A DNA stretch of 64,000 nucleotides from Natronomonas gomsonensis (GTDB lineage Archaea > Halobacteriota > Halobacteria > Halobacteriales > Haloarculaceae): positions 1,178,001-1,242,000 of the forward strand of contig NZ_CP101323.1 of NCBI RefSeq assembly GCF_024300825.1, in the 5' to 3' direction. The translations under genes were made by a program, and so were the position numbers. Of this stretch, positions 1 through 8,152 are shown one piece after another. The stretch's first letter is position 1; the number at the start of each line of letters is the position of its first letter. A model generated the notes under the pieces. That model made no database searches. It was given only the letters and a program-made list of their open reading frames with translations, and was not told the DNA's origin.

Positions 1-81
1 GTGCCGACGGTGCCGACGGTGGCGAGTTACAACGGACGGTTGCCAGCGCACATCGTGCTGTATCGGAGGACTGAACGCGAG

Positions 82-975
82 TCATGCCCGCGCAGAGGAC
101 GTGACGTAGATGCCGAAAAGCACCACGACACCGCCGAGGACCGTCGTCACCCCCGGCGCTTCGCCGAGGAAGACGAGCGCGAGGACGGTCGCGCCGACGG
201 GTTCGCCGAGCAGCGAGACGCTCACGACCGAAGACTCGACGTGTTCGAGCGCCCAGTTGACGACGGTGTGACCGAAGAGGCCAGGGCCGACTGCCATCGC
301 GAGGAAGATGAGCCACTCCCGTCGCCCGTAGCCGGTCAACTGCTGGCCGTCGACCAACGCGACGACCAGTAGCGTAATCGTACAGGCGGTGTAGACGACG
401 AGAACGTACGGGACGAGGGCGACGCGTTGACGGAGCGACCGCCCAACGAGAACGTAGATGGCGGCCATCAGCGCACCGAGGACGGCCAGAGAGTTGCCGT
501 ACAGCGGACGCGACCCCGCGACGACGGCCCCCGAGAGGAACTCCGCGGCCGACATAGCGACGATTCCGAGGACGGCGACGGCGATGCCGAGGGCTTTCCG
601 CGCGCCGATTCGCTCGCTCAACACCAGCGCCGCACCCACTGCGACGAACAGCGGTTGAGACTGAACGAGCGTGACGCTGGCGGCGACGCTGGTCCACGCG
701 AGGCTCTCGAAGTACGCGGTGAAGTGCAAGGCGAGGGCGGCGCCGGTCAGGGTCGCGACGAGGAGGTCACGAGGCTGGAACCGTGCGAACTCGCCCCGGT
801 ACCGCGTCAGGAGGAAGGGCGCGACGAGAAGCGTCGTGAGCAGGACTCGGTAGAACGCGAGGACGACCGACGGGGCCGTACTCCATCGGACGAGAACGGC
901 GCTCGTCGACACCGCGAGGATGGCGACGGCGAGGGCGGCCAGCGGAGGCGTCCGTGATTCCAGTCGCGCGAGCAC
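82..975 (-). CDS. EamA/DMT-family membrane transporter
   Basis: 297-residue, strongly hydrophobic protein with about ten predicted membrane helices arranged as two homologous five-helix EamA halves, the usual size for the drug/metabolite transporter superfamily. Such proteins export small metabolites or amino acids; nothing visible fixes the substrate. The start is the ATG giving MLARLESR, which leaves a short cytoplasmic tail before the first helix. It is divergent from another EamA protein that starts about 90 bp away, so the two may share a control region. The pair are not near-identical, so this is not a recent tandem duplication. Family assignment is secure; substrate is unknown. Confidence 0.9.
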   Translation of the reverse strand: MLARLESRTPPLAALAVAILAVSTSAVLVRWSTAPSVVLAFYRVLLTTLLVAPFLLTRYRGEFARFQPRDLLVATLTGAALALHFTAYFESLAWTSVAASVTLVQSQPLFVAVGAALVLSERIGARKALGIAVAVLGIVAMSAAEFLSGAVVAGSRPLYGNSLAVLGALMAAIYVLVGRSLRQRVALVPYVLVVYTACTITLLVVALVDGQQLTGYGRREWLIFLAMAVGPGLFGHTVVNWALEHVESSVVSVSLLGEPVGATVLALVFLGEAPGVTTVLGGVVVLFGIYVTSSARA

Positions 976-1062
976 ACTCGATGTGGTGATGGAGCGGACT
1001 TGTTGGTTCCGGGACGGCGACGGTTTCGCAACCGATTTGCGGGGTCGACTGAAGACGACGAT

Positions 1063-1923
1063 ATGGACGACTCCCGCGTCGGTACGCTGTTCGTACTCTG
1101 CTCGGGTGCCGGCTTCGGTACGCTGGGCGTCCTCGGCGTCGTCGCGGGCGAGGAGGGACTGTCGATACCGACCGTGCTGTTCTTCCGGTTCGCTCTCGCG
1201 ACAATCCTCGTCTGGAGCGTTCTCGCGGTTCGTGGGGAACTACGGTTGCTGTCCGGACGAAACCTGCTGGTCGGGTTCGCACTCGGTGCGTTCGGCTACG
1301 CCGCGATGAGCGGTCTGTACTTCGTGGGACTGGAGTTCATGACCGCCGGAATGGTCGGCATCGTCCTCTACACCTACCCCGTCTTCGTCCTCGTGTTGGC
1401 GGCCGCCTTTCTCGACGAGGTGGTCGACAGACAGCGCATCGCCGCCCTGTTGGTCACGCTGGGCGGTATCGCCCTCATCACGGGTGCCGACCCCGCGGCG
1501 GCCGACCCCCGTGGCGTCGGTATTGTCCTCGTGGCGGCCGTCGTCTACGCGACGTACATCACGGTGAGTCGAACGACCCTCACGGACGTGAGCGCGCCGA
1601 CGCTGACTGCACACGTCCTGCCGGCGGCGGCGTTGACCTTTCTGGTCATCGGCCTCGCGACGAATAGCCTCTCGGTTCCGTCGACTGGCGTCGGATGGGG
1701 GGCCGTCGTCGGTATCGCCGTCGTGGCGACGGCAATGCCCATCTTCGCGTTTTTTGCGGGGCTGTCCAGAATCGGCGCCGGTCCGGCCTCGATTCTCAGC
1801 GCCGTCGAACCGGTCGTGACGGTCGCGCTGGGGGCGGCGTTCCTCGCCGAACCGGTCTCGGTCGTCGTGTTGGTCGGCGGGGGGTTGGTGTTGGTCGGCG
1901 TCGTCCTCGTCACGCGGCGGTAG
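1063..1923 (+). CDS. EamA/DMT-family membrane transporter (second, divergent copy)
   Basis: 286 residues starting MDDSRVG, with about ten hydrophobic helices in two EamA repeats. The reading frame is open 63 bp further upstream, but that extension is Arg-rich and polar, unlike a transporter N-terminus, so the ATG at 1063 is preferred. A Pro/Thr-containing segment (LYTYPVFVLVL) in helix 4 and a similar one in the C-terminal half (EPVVTVALGA) are typical for the family. Likely an exporter of small metabolites in the cytoplasmic membrane. It is divergent from the first EamA gene and is followed, after a 75-bp gap, by a separately promoted dehydrogenase gene. Confidence 0.88.
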   Translation: MDDSRVGTLFVLCSGAGFGTLGVLGVVAGEEGLSIPTVLFFRFALATILVWSVLAVRGELRLLSGRNLLVGFALGAFGYAAMSGLYFVGLEFMTAGMVGIVLYTYPVFVLVLAAAFLDEVVDRQRIAALLVTLGGIALITGADPAAADPRGVGIVLVAAVVYATYITVSRTTLTDVSAPTLTAHVLPAAALTFLVIGLATNSLSVPSTGVGWGAVVGIAVVATAMPIFAFFAGLSRIGAGPASILSAVEPVVTVALGAAFLAEPVSVVVLVGGGLVLVGVVLVTRR

Positions 1924-1961
1924 CCGACGGCCGGCATAACGGACCGGTCTTCCGCGGCAGC

Positions 1962-1970
1962 AAATTATAA
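1962..1970 (+). promoter_or_regulatory. TATA box for the SDR gene
   Basis: AAATTATAA in otherwise GC-rich sequence, about 30 bp before the ATG at 1999. This spacing predicts a leaderless or nearly leaderless transcript. Confidence 0.6.
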
Positions 1971-1998
1971 TCGCGACGGGGCGAAGCGCAGCACAACG

Positions 1999-2892
1999 AT
2001 GCTCGAAGACACGGTGTGTATCGTCTGCGGTGGCGGGCATGGACTCGGCGAGGAGACGGCGGTCGCGATGGCCGAGGAGGGGGCCTCGGTCGTGGTCAAC
2101 GACCTCGGGGTCGACGTTTCCGGCGAGGGAAGCGACGAACAGCCAGCCGAGGAAACCGTCGAACGAATCGAGGCCGCCGGTGGCGAGGCGACCGCCCACT
2201 TCGGCGACGTAACCGACCTCGATTACACCGAAGGGCTCATCGAAGACACCGTCGCCGAGTACGGCGCCGTCCACGGCATCGTCAACTTCGCGGGCGTGTT
2301 GCGCGACGGAATGTTGTTCAAGATGTCCGAAGAACAGTTCGATACGGTCGTCGACGTACATCTGAAGGGTCACTTCTCGCTGCTTCGGAACGCCGCCAGC
2401 CACTGGCGACAGCGACACAAGGCCGAGGGCGGCTTCGACCGCGAGCGGTCATTCGTCTGTCTCTCCAGTGGCGTCTCCGTCGGCAACGTCGGACAGGCGA
2501 ACTACTCGGCGGCGAAGGCGGGGATTCTCGGGTTGATGCGAACCGCGGCGCTGGAACTGGACCAGTACGACGTTCGCGTCAACGCGATGTGGCCGACAGC
2601 GGTCACTCGGTTGACCGAGGACCTCCCGGCGATGGTCGCCGCCGACCCCGATGACCTCGGGCCTCAACACGTCACGGGCGTTCCCGTTTTCCTCTCGAGT
2701 GAGGCCGCCGAGGGCGTCACGGGCTGTACGCTGGCCGTCGCCGGCGACAGCGTCTCCATCGTCTCTGACCCCGAACGTGAGCGAACTCTGTCGACGGATA
2801 GCGACGGCGGCTGGTCGGCCACTGAGTTGGCCGAGCGCTGGTCGGAGTTGACCGACGGCTTCGAGACGACGCGGTTGAACAGCGGCTGGTAG
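1999..2892 (+). CDS. SDR-family dehydrogenase, HSD17B4/MFE-2-like
   Basis: 297-residue short-chain dehydrogenase. It has the NAD(P)-binding glycine motif GGGHGLG near residue 12, the VVNDLG strand that is typical of the peroxisomal multifunctional-enzyme type (17-beta-HSD4-like) branch, NFAG in place of NNAG, a catalytic Ser in LSSG and the YSAAK Tyr/Lys pair. Family members oxidise 3-hydroxyacyl-CoA or related hydroxy compounds, which fits the acyl-CoA genes a few kilobases downstream; the actual substrate is inferred. Its stop codon directly abuts the stop codon of the convergent SRPBCC gene with no intervening base. Confidence 0.88.
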   Translation: MLEDTVCIVCGGGHGLGEETAVAMAEEGASVVVNDLGVDVSGEGSDEQPAEETVERIEAAGGEATAHFGDVTDLDYTEGLIEDTVAEYGAVHGIVNFAGVLRDGMLFKMSEEQFDTVVDVHLKGHFSLLRNAASHWRQRHKAEGGFDRERSFVCLSSGVSVGNVGQANYSAAKAGILGLMRTAALELDQYDVRVNAMWPTAVTRLTEDLPAMVAADPDDLGPQHVTGVPVFLSSEAAEGVTGCTLAVAGDSVSIVSDPERERTLSTDSDGGWSATELAERWSELTDGFETTRLNSGW

Positions 2893-3372
2893 CTACTCCA
2901 GCAGTTCCTTCGTCTTCTTGTGTCGGCCCCGGAACATCGGCTCGAAACCGACCCATCCGAGCGGCGACGCCGCACGTCCGAGGGCGCCGCCGGGGAGTTC
3001 GTACTCCACGCGGTCGGAGACGATGGTTCCGTCGCCGTCGGCGAAGAACCGGTGGGTGTGTTCCCACGTCGGGAACGGACCCTCCTCCATCACGTCGTGG
3101 AACATCGCGGCGCCGTCGTCCTCGGTGCGTTCGGTGACGACCGAGGTCCAGTGTTGTCGCGGGCCGACGCCGAAGGGACGCATCGACATCTCGATTCGGG
3201 ACCCATCCTCCAAAATCTCCGGGTCCGTGTCGCCGTCTGGGCCGATGACGCGTTCGATTTCGAGGTTCATGAAGTCGGGCGTCAGCGCATCGAGCCCGTC
3301 GATAGTGGCGTGAAACGCCCACACGTCCTCGAAGGGGGCATCGACGAACGTCTCGCGTCGGTAGATAGCCAT
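2893..3372 (-). CDS. SRPBCC-fold (START/Bet v1-like) protein
   Basis: 159 residues starting MAIYRRETFVDAPFEDVWAF, the classic N-terminal beta-strand and helix of the SRPBCC ligand-binding fold, which carries a hydrophobic cavity. The middle contains a strand-rich segment (QHWTSVVTERTEDD) and the C-terminus a long helix ending KKTKELLE. Such proteins bind lipids, polyketides or coenzyme-like molecules or act as cyclases; no catalytic residues point to one role. It is convergent with the SDR gene (stop codons abut) and upstream of the Lrp gene on the same strand direction. Confidence 0.8.
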   Translation of the reverse strand: MAIYRRETFVDAPFEDVWAFHATIDGLDALTPDFMNLEIERVIGPDGDTDPEILEDGSRIEMSMRPFGVGPRQHWTSVVTERTEDDGAAMFHDVMEEGPFPTWEHTHRFFADGDGTIVSDRVEYELPGGALGRAASPLGWVGFEPMFRGRHKKTKELLE

Positions 3373-3442
3373 ACCTCACGAAGGGGCGCCAACGGCAAAA
3401 CGGCACGGGCGGCGGAAATCGACGGTTGGACCGAGAGGGCGG

Positions 3443-3868
3443 TCACTTCAGCCGCTCTTGGAGGAAGGAGGGGTGGGCGGCTTCGACGCCGTCGAGCGAG
3501 AGGATGTCCTCGCGGATGACGTCGCCGACTGCGTCGCCATCGGAGGCACGCACCTCGGCCATCAGCATGTGGTCACCACTCGAGGTGTACAGCGACTCGA
3601 CCGCATCGAGGTTCTTCAGTTCCTGTGTCACCTCGACGTACCGTTCGCTGGCCACATCGATACCGACCAGTGCGATGGATTTCCCGGAGAGTTTCTTCGG
3701 GTCGATGTCGGCCGAGTAGCCGACGATGACCCCCTCGGACTCCAGTTTCTCGATGTACTTTCGGACCGTCGGCTTCGATACCTCCGCACGGTCTGCGATT
3801 TCAGCGTAGGAGGCCTGGGCGTCGTCCTCAAGGACGGCGAGTATTCGGTCCTCCGTCTCCGCGCTCAT
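3443..3868 (-). CDS. Lrp/AsnC-family transcriptional regulator
   Basis: 141 residues: an N-terminal winged HTH (ASYAEIADRAEVSKPTVRKY, roughly residues 17-36) followed by the RAM effector-binding domain (GKSIALVGIDV through DILSLDGVEAA). The ATG at 3868 gives MSAETEDR, the usual Lrp start; the open frame continues upstream through Phe-rich non-protein-like sequence. Members act as octameric or dimeric regulators of amino-acid and central metabolism. It is divergent from the 3-hydroxyacyl-CoA dehydrogenase fusion gene across a 183-bp AT-richer spacer, so control of that operon and of itself is a reasonable inference. Confidence 0.92.
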   Translation of the reverse strand: MSAETEDRILAVLEDDAQASYAEIADRAEVSKPTVRKYIEKLESEGVIVGYSADIDPKKLSGKSIALVGIDVASERYVEVTQELKNLDAVESLYTSSGDHMLMAEVRASDGDAVGDVIREDILSLDGVEAAHPSFLQERLK

Positions 3869-4051
3869 GGGGGTATCTTTTCCGTCCGTGAAAAAATATC
3901 TTCCGAAGAAGAAAACCGGCCCGGAGTGGCGAAGCAAGGGCGAAACAACACTTGTTTTCTGTTTACAACTATTGACCAGTCAGGAAGAATTCCTAACAAC
4001 GGTAACAGCATGGGGTATCCTTAAGTCCCTGCCGACAGCAGAATCGGCCGT
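3869..4051. promoter_or_regulatory. Divergent control region between the Lrp gene and the acyl-CoA operon
   Basis: Spacer of 183 bp that is distinctly richer in A and T than the flanks. It holds a run suitable as a TATA box for the Lrp gene (minus strand, around 3889-3900), a TATA-like stretch near 4015-4025 about 30 bp before the ATG at 4052, a short inverted repeat AGGAA-GAA-TTCCT near 3991-4003, and two copies of GGGGTATC, at 3870-3877 (just upstream of the Lrp start codon) and 4012-4019 (next to the operon TATA). The repeated octamer is a candidate operator. Confidence 0.45.
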
Positions 4052-6004
4052 ATGACTATCGACGCCATCGACCGAGTGACGGTTCTCGGCGCGGGAAGCA
4101 TGGGACACGGTATCACTGAGGTCGTTGCCCTGGCGGGGTATCAGGTGACGATGCGCGACATCGAACAAGAGTTGGTCGACGAGGGCTACGAGGACATCGA
4201 GTGGTCCCTGGAGAAGCTCGCCGAAAAAGGCCTCGTCGACCAGACGCCCGCCGACGTGATGGAGCGAATCGACACCGCAGTCGACCTCGAAACCGCCACC
4301 GAGGACGCCGACCTCGTCATCGAGGCTGCCCCCGAGCAGATGGAAATCAAGAAGGACATCTTCGGGCAACTCGACGAGTACACACCCGAGGACGCCATCC
4401 TCGCGTCGAACACCTCCTCGCTGTCGATTACGGAAATCGCCACCGCCACCGACCGCCCCGAACAGGTCTGTGGGATGCACTTCTTCAACCCGCCGGTGAA
4501 GATGGAACTCGTCGAGGTCATCTACGGCGACGAGACGACCGACGACACTGCCGAGACGGCCTACGAGTTCGTCGAGAGCATCGACAAGACGCCCATCTAC
4601 GTCCGCAAGGACGTCAACGGCTTCGTCGTCAACTCGGTGCTCGGCCCGTTCGGCGACGAGGCCGCCTGGATGGCAAGCGAGGACGTCGCAAGCGTCGAGG
4701 AAATCGACGCCGCGATGGTCCACCAGCGTGGCTACCCGATGGGCCCGTTCGAACTGTCGGACATGACGGGCATCGACATCGGCTACCACGTCCGCAAGGA
4801 GGCCGGTAAACCCATCCCGCCCATCGTCGAGGAGAAAGTCGAAGCCGAGGAACTCGGCCAGAAGACCGGCAAGGGCTACTACGACTACGAAGACGGCGAG
4901 GGAACGACCTACGAGGCCGGTCAGGGCGAGGGCGTCGACTGGCTCCGTATCGAGTCCCGTATCGTCAACGAGGCCGCGAAACTCATCGGCAACGACGTGG
5001 CCACCGCAGAAGCCATCGACACCGGGCTCCGGCTCGGCGCCGGCTTCCCCGAGGGGCCGTGTCGCCGTGCCGACAAAATCGGCCTCGACACCGTCTTGGA
5101 GAAACTCGACGACCTCCACGAGGAGTACGGCGAGGAACGCTACGATGCCGCCGACTATCTGCGCGAGTTGGTCGAAGAAGGCAACACCGGCGAAGACGCA
5201 GGAGCGGGCTTCTACGACTACGGCGACTCCGCCGAGCGCGACTACACGACCATCAACCACACACTGGGCGACGACGGCCTGCTGGAAATCGAACTCGACC
5301 GACAGGCCCGGATGAACGCGCTCAACGGGGACATGATGGACGAAATCGTCCACCTCTTGGAGAACGTCGACATCGACGAGGTCCGGGCGGTCACCTTCGA
5401 AGGCGCGGGCGACCGCGCGTTCTGTGCCGGCGCCGACATCACCGGCTTCGCGGGCATCGAGCCCCACGAGGTCGAGGTGACGCCCGTCTTCCAGACGGTC
5501 AACGACTTCCCGCGACCGACGCTGGCGAAAATCGACGGCTACTGTCTCGGCGGCGGCAACGAACTCGCACTCGCCTGTGACCTCCGTATCGCCACCGAGG
5601 ATTCGGAGTTCGGTTTCCCCGAAATCAACCTCGGTCTGATTCCGGGCGGTGGCGGCACCCAGCGTGCGATGCGAATGCTCACCGAAGCACGAGCGAAGGA
5701 ACTCGTCTTCCGTGGCAACCGCATCGACGGCGAACTCGCCGAGGAGTGGGGACTCATCAACCGCGCAGTCGAGGAAGACGAGTTCGAGGAGACCGTCGAG
5801 GAGTACGTCTCCGACCTCGTTTCCGGCCCGCCCATCGCCCTCCGGAAGGCCAAGAAGGTGATGAACGAGGGTCGCGACCAGGACATCTCCGCCGGTCTCG
5901 AACTCGAATCGCAGGCCTTCGGCCTGCTACTCTCGACCGACGACATGATGGAAGGCGCCTCCGCGTTCATGGAGGATCGCGAACCCGAGTTCGAGGGCAA
6001 ATGA
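4052..6004 (+). CDS. Bifunctional 3-hydroxyacyl-CoA dehydrogenase / enoyl-CoA hydratase
   Basis: 650-residue fusion. Residues 1 to about 390 form a 3-hydroxyacyl-CoA dehydrogenase: NAD-binding GAGSMG at 13-18, SNTSSL, and the MHFFNPP motif carrying the catalytic His near 143, plus a duplicated C-terminal helical domain. Residues from about 400 onward form a crotonase-fold hydratase with the oxyanion-hole segment FCAGADI and both catalytic Glu residues (GGGNELALACD near 504 and FGFPEINLG near 525). The order dehydrogenase-hydratase is opposite to bacterial FadB and matches archaeal crotonyl-CoA hydratase/3-hydroxybutyryl-CoA dehydrogenase proteins. It should act in beta-oxidation or related C4-acyl-CoA conversion. 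First gene of an operon with two overlapping downstream genes. Confidence 0.95.
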   Translation: MTIDAIDRVTVLGAGSMGHGITEVVALAGYQVTMRDIEQELVDEGYEDIEWSLEKLAEKGLVDQTPADVMERIDTAVDLETATEDADLVIEAAPEQMEIKKDIFGQLDEYTPEDAILASNTSSLSITEIATATDRPEQVCGMHFFNPPVKMELVEVIYGDETTDDTAETAYEFVESIDKTPIYVRKDVNGFVVNSVLGPFGDEAAWMASEDVASVEEIDAAMVHQRGYPMGPFELSDMTGIDIGYHVRKEAGKPIPPIVEEKVEAEELGQKTGKGYYDYEDGEGTTYEAGQGEGVDWLRIESRIVNEAAKLIGNDVATAEAIDTGLRLGAGFPEGPCRRADKIGLDTVLEKLDDLHEEYGEERYDAADYLRELVEEGNTGEDAGAGFYDYGDSAERDYTTINHTLGDDGLLEIELDRQARMNALNGDMMDEIVHLLENVDIDEVRAVTFEGAGDRAFCAGADITGFAGIEPHEVEVTPVFQTVNDFPRPTLAKIDGYCLGGGNELALACDLRIATEDSEFGFPEINLGLIPGGGGTQRAMRMLTEARAKELVFRGNRIDGELAEEWGLINRAVEEDEFEETVEEYVSDLVSGPPIALRKAKKVMNEGRDQDISAGLELESQAFGLLLSTDDMMEGASAFMEDREPEFEGK

Positions 6005-6450
6005 GCGACTGCGAGGCGACCGCGTCGGACGGCGAACGCGACGACGCACTGGAGCGTGCGCTCCGCGAACACGGCCTCTTCGAGTGGCTGAACCTCGACA
6101 TCGACGTCGTCGAACCCGGCCGCGTCGTCTTCGAGTTGCCGTTCGACGAGAAGTTCGCCAACCTCGCCTCCGGTACCGTCCACGGCGGCGTCACGGCGAC
6201 GGTCATCGACACCGCCTCCGGCTTTGCCCTGCGGTCGACGTTCGACGACCCCGCGACCGCACGGCTGACGACGACGGACCTCAACGTCAGATACGTCCGC
6301 CCCGCACGGAACGACCTCCGAGTCGAGGCCGAAGTCGTCCGCTCGGGCGGGTCGATGGGGTTCACCGAAAGCGAGGTTACGACCGTCCACGAGGGCGAAG
6401 AGAAAGTCGTCGCCACCGGCGGCACCAGCTACAGACTGTTCAGAGAATGA
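6001..6450 (+). CDS. PaaI-type acyl-CoA thioesterase (hotdog fold)
   Basis: 149 residues. The ATG at 6001 overlaps the stop codon of the preceding gene by four bases (ATGA), which fixes the start and implies translational coupling. The hotdog-fold signature GTVHGGVTATVIDTASG contains the HGG turn and the Asp expected of PaaI/YbgC-like thioesterases. The protein should hydrolyse acyl- or aryl-CoA thioesters in the cytoplasm, releasing CoA when intermediates of the neighbouring beta-oxidation-type enzyme accumulate. The specific acyl group is not predictable. Confidence 0.88.
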   Translation: MSDCEATASDGERDDALERALREHGLFEWLNLDIDVVEPGRVVFELPFDEKFANLASGTVHGGVTATVIDTASGFALRSTFDDPATARLTTTDLNVRYVRPARNDLRVEAEVVRSGGSMGFTESEVTTVHEGEEKVVATGGTSYRLFRE

Positions 6451-6911
6451 GCCAGCAAGACACAGACGACGTGAGCGTCTTCGAAGACATCGAAGAGGGA
6501 GACACGGACGTCACGCAGGGACGAACCATCACCGAGGCCGACGTGACGAACTTCGCCGGCATCTCGGGGGACTTCAACCACCTCCACACCGACGAGGAGC
6601 GGATGGGCGACTCCATGTTCGGCGAGCGAATCGCCCACGGCATGCTCGTCGTCAGTGCAGCGACGGGGCTGTTGTGGCAGTCCCGAACGCCCGAAGAGCG
6701 GGAGGCCGTCGTCGCCTTCTACGGCATGGACGAACTCCGGTTCCGACAGCCGGTGTACATCGGCGACACCATCCGCGTCGAAACCGAGGTGCTGGAGACC
6801 CGCGAGAAGCCCGACGGCCCCGGCAACGGGACGGTCCGAAACGCCGTCGAAATCAAAAATCAGCGCGACCAGACGGTCATCTCCTGTGAGATGACCTCGC
6901 TGATGAAGTAG
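6447..6911 (+). CDS. MaoC-family (R)-specific enoyl-CoA hydratase-like protein
   Basis: 154 residues, starting at an ATG that again overlaps the upstream stop by four bases. It has the MaoC/hydratase-2 motif GISGDFNHLHTDEE with the catalytic Asp and His, then the GMLVVSAATGLL helix. MaoC proteins hydrate trans-2-enoyl-CoA to the (R)-3-hydroxyacyl-CoA and often feed polyhydroxyalkanoate synthesis, which is known in haloarchaea; that link here is inference. Third gene of the fusion-thioesterase-MaoC operon. Its stop codon directly abuts the stop of the convergent sugar kinase gene. Confidence 0.9.
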   Translation: MSQQDTDDVSVFEDIEEGDTDVTQGRTITEADVTNFAGISGDFNHLHTDEERMGDSMFGERIAHGMLVVSAATGLLWQSRTPEEREAVVAFYGMDELRFRQPVYIGDTIRVETEVLETREKPDGPGNGTVRNAVEIKNQRDQTVISCEMTSLMK

Positions 6912-7838
6912 TCACGCCGACCGCTCTCGTTTTAGTAGTTCGTCGATGGCGCTCCGTTCGGGCAGCGACGGCACGACACCGCGTTCGGTACAGGCGAGTG
7001 CGCCGGCGGCGATGCCGCGTTCGGTCGCCGCGAGGTGGCTCAACCCGTTCCCGCGGGCGACCGCGAAGGCGGCGTTGAACGCGTCGCCGGCGCCAGTCGT
7101 ATCGACCACGTCGACGGGAATCGGGTCAACCGCGGTGGCGTCGTCGTCGGTCACCACGAGCGCGCCGTCGGCTCCGAGCGTCACGACCACCGCGTCGGGC
7201 CCGCGGTCGAGAACGGCTCGTGCAGCCGTCTCCTCGTCGATATCGGCGTCGGGTTCGTGGCCCGCCAGCAGTCGGACCTCGCTTTCGTTCGGCGTGAGAA
7301 TCGACACGTCCTGCAGAAATACATCGGGGAGGTCCCGGTAGGGCGCGGGGTCGACGACGACTTCGGCCCCGGTCGCTGCTCCACATGACACCGCTTCGGT
7401 CACGGCACTAATCGGCGTCTCCAGCTGCGTCAACAGCACGTCACAGCCATCGATGACGCCTGCAGACTGGACCGTCTCGGCGTCGAGGTCGTCGTTCGCC
7501 CCGGAAGCGACGGCGATGGCGTTCTCACCGCTTTCTTCGACGTGGATGAGTGCGACACCGGTCGCAGTCTCGACCGACGAGACGGCGGCGTCGATGCCTT
7601 CCTCGGCCCACAGTTCACGTGCGTACTCGCCGAAGCGGTCGTCACCGACCGCGCCGACGAAGGCCACGTCGCCACCGCTGCGGGCGGCGGCGATGGCCTG
7701 ATTCGACCCTTTGCCACCGGCGTGTTCCTGAAAATCCTCGCCGGAGGCCGTCTCACCGGGAACCGGAAGCGACGGCACGGTAACCGACATGTCGTGGTTG
7801 TAGGAGCCGACGGCGGCGATTCGAGGGGGGTCAGTCAT
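6912..7838 (-). CDS. PfkB-family carbohydrate kinase (ribokinase-like)
   Basis: 308 residues starting MTDPPRIAAVGSYNHD. It shows the PfkB signature 1 region (GGKGSNQAIAAARSGGDV) and signature 2 (DTTGAGDAFNAAFAVARG) with the catalytic Asp and anion-hole glycines, plus TPNESE, which coordinates Mg-ATP. The arrangement resembles ribokinase (D-ribose + ATP to ribose 5-phosphate), but other sugars or nucleosides cannot be excluded. The frame stays open for about 350 bp upstream, but that sequence is the intergenic hairpin cluster and is not protein-like. Convergent with the MaoC gene. Confidence 0.9.
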   Translation of the reverse strand: MTDPPRIAAVGSYNHDMSVTVPSLPVPGETASGEDFQEHAGGKGSNQAIAAARSGGDVAFVGAVGDDRFGEYARELWAEEGIDAAVSSVETATGVALIHVEESGENAIAVASGANDDLDAETVQSAGVIDGCDVLLTQLETPISAVTEAVSCGAATGAEVVVDPAPYRDLPDVFLQDVSILTPNESEVRLLAGHEPDADIDEETAARAVLDRGPDAVVVTLGADGALVVTDDDATAVDPIPVDVVDTTGAGDAFNAAFAVARGNGLSHLAATERGIAAGALACTERGVVPSLPERSAIDELLKRERSA

Positions 7839-7884
7839 ACCGAACCGACAGCGGCGGCGCTGAAAAGCGTGATGACGGGACTCG

Positions 7885-8144
7885 GGATGCGAGCATCCGC
7901 GAGCGAAGCGAGCGGTTTTCTGAAAAGAGCGCGAAGCGATCTTTTCGCATACTACAGGAGCTCTGCTCCTGTGTAGCTCGCAAATCTTCGATTTGCTTAC
8001 TGACGAAAGACGCCCACGGCGTCTTTCGAACCACACCGGCGACGAGGCCGAAGGCCGAGTCGCCGGATGGTTTTTCCCCAAGTTTTTGCGGGAGGGGGTT
8101 CCCCGCAGCGACCGAAGGGAGCGAGGAAACCCCTCTCGTAAAAA
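7885..8144. repeat. Cluster of short-loop perfect hairpins (intergenic)
   Basis: The 314-bp space between the sugar kinase and the next gene is nearly filled with consecutive inverted repeats: 7885-7889/7894-7898 (5 bp), 7922-7928/7940-7946 (7 bp), 7955-7961/7965-7971 (7 bp, loop TCT), 7980-7986/7990-7996 (7 bp, loop TTC), 8004-8014/8018-8028 (11 bp, loop CAC), 8036-8043/8059-8066 (8 bp enclosing GGCC-GAA-GGCC), and an outer 8083-8097/8130-8144 (15 positions, 13 Watson-Crick and two G-T). Motifs such as GCGAGCGAAGCGAGCGG also occur. It may be a mobile-like intergenic repeat or a composite terminator; function is unknown. Confidence 0.7.
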
Positions 8145-8152
8145 GTGGGTTG

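Noticed and set aside
3980-5467. Long open frame (495 codons) antisense to the dehydrogenase/hydratase fusion
   Set aside because: Shadow of a high-GC coding strand; sequence is Val/Asp/Gly-biased without domain motifs, while the sense frame has full catalytic motifs.
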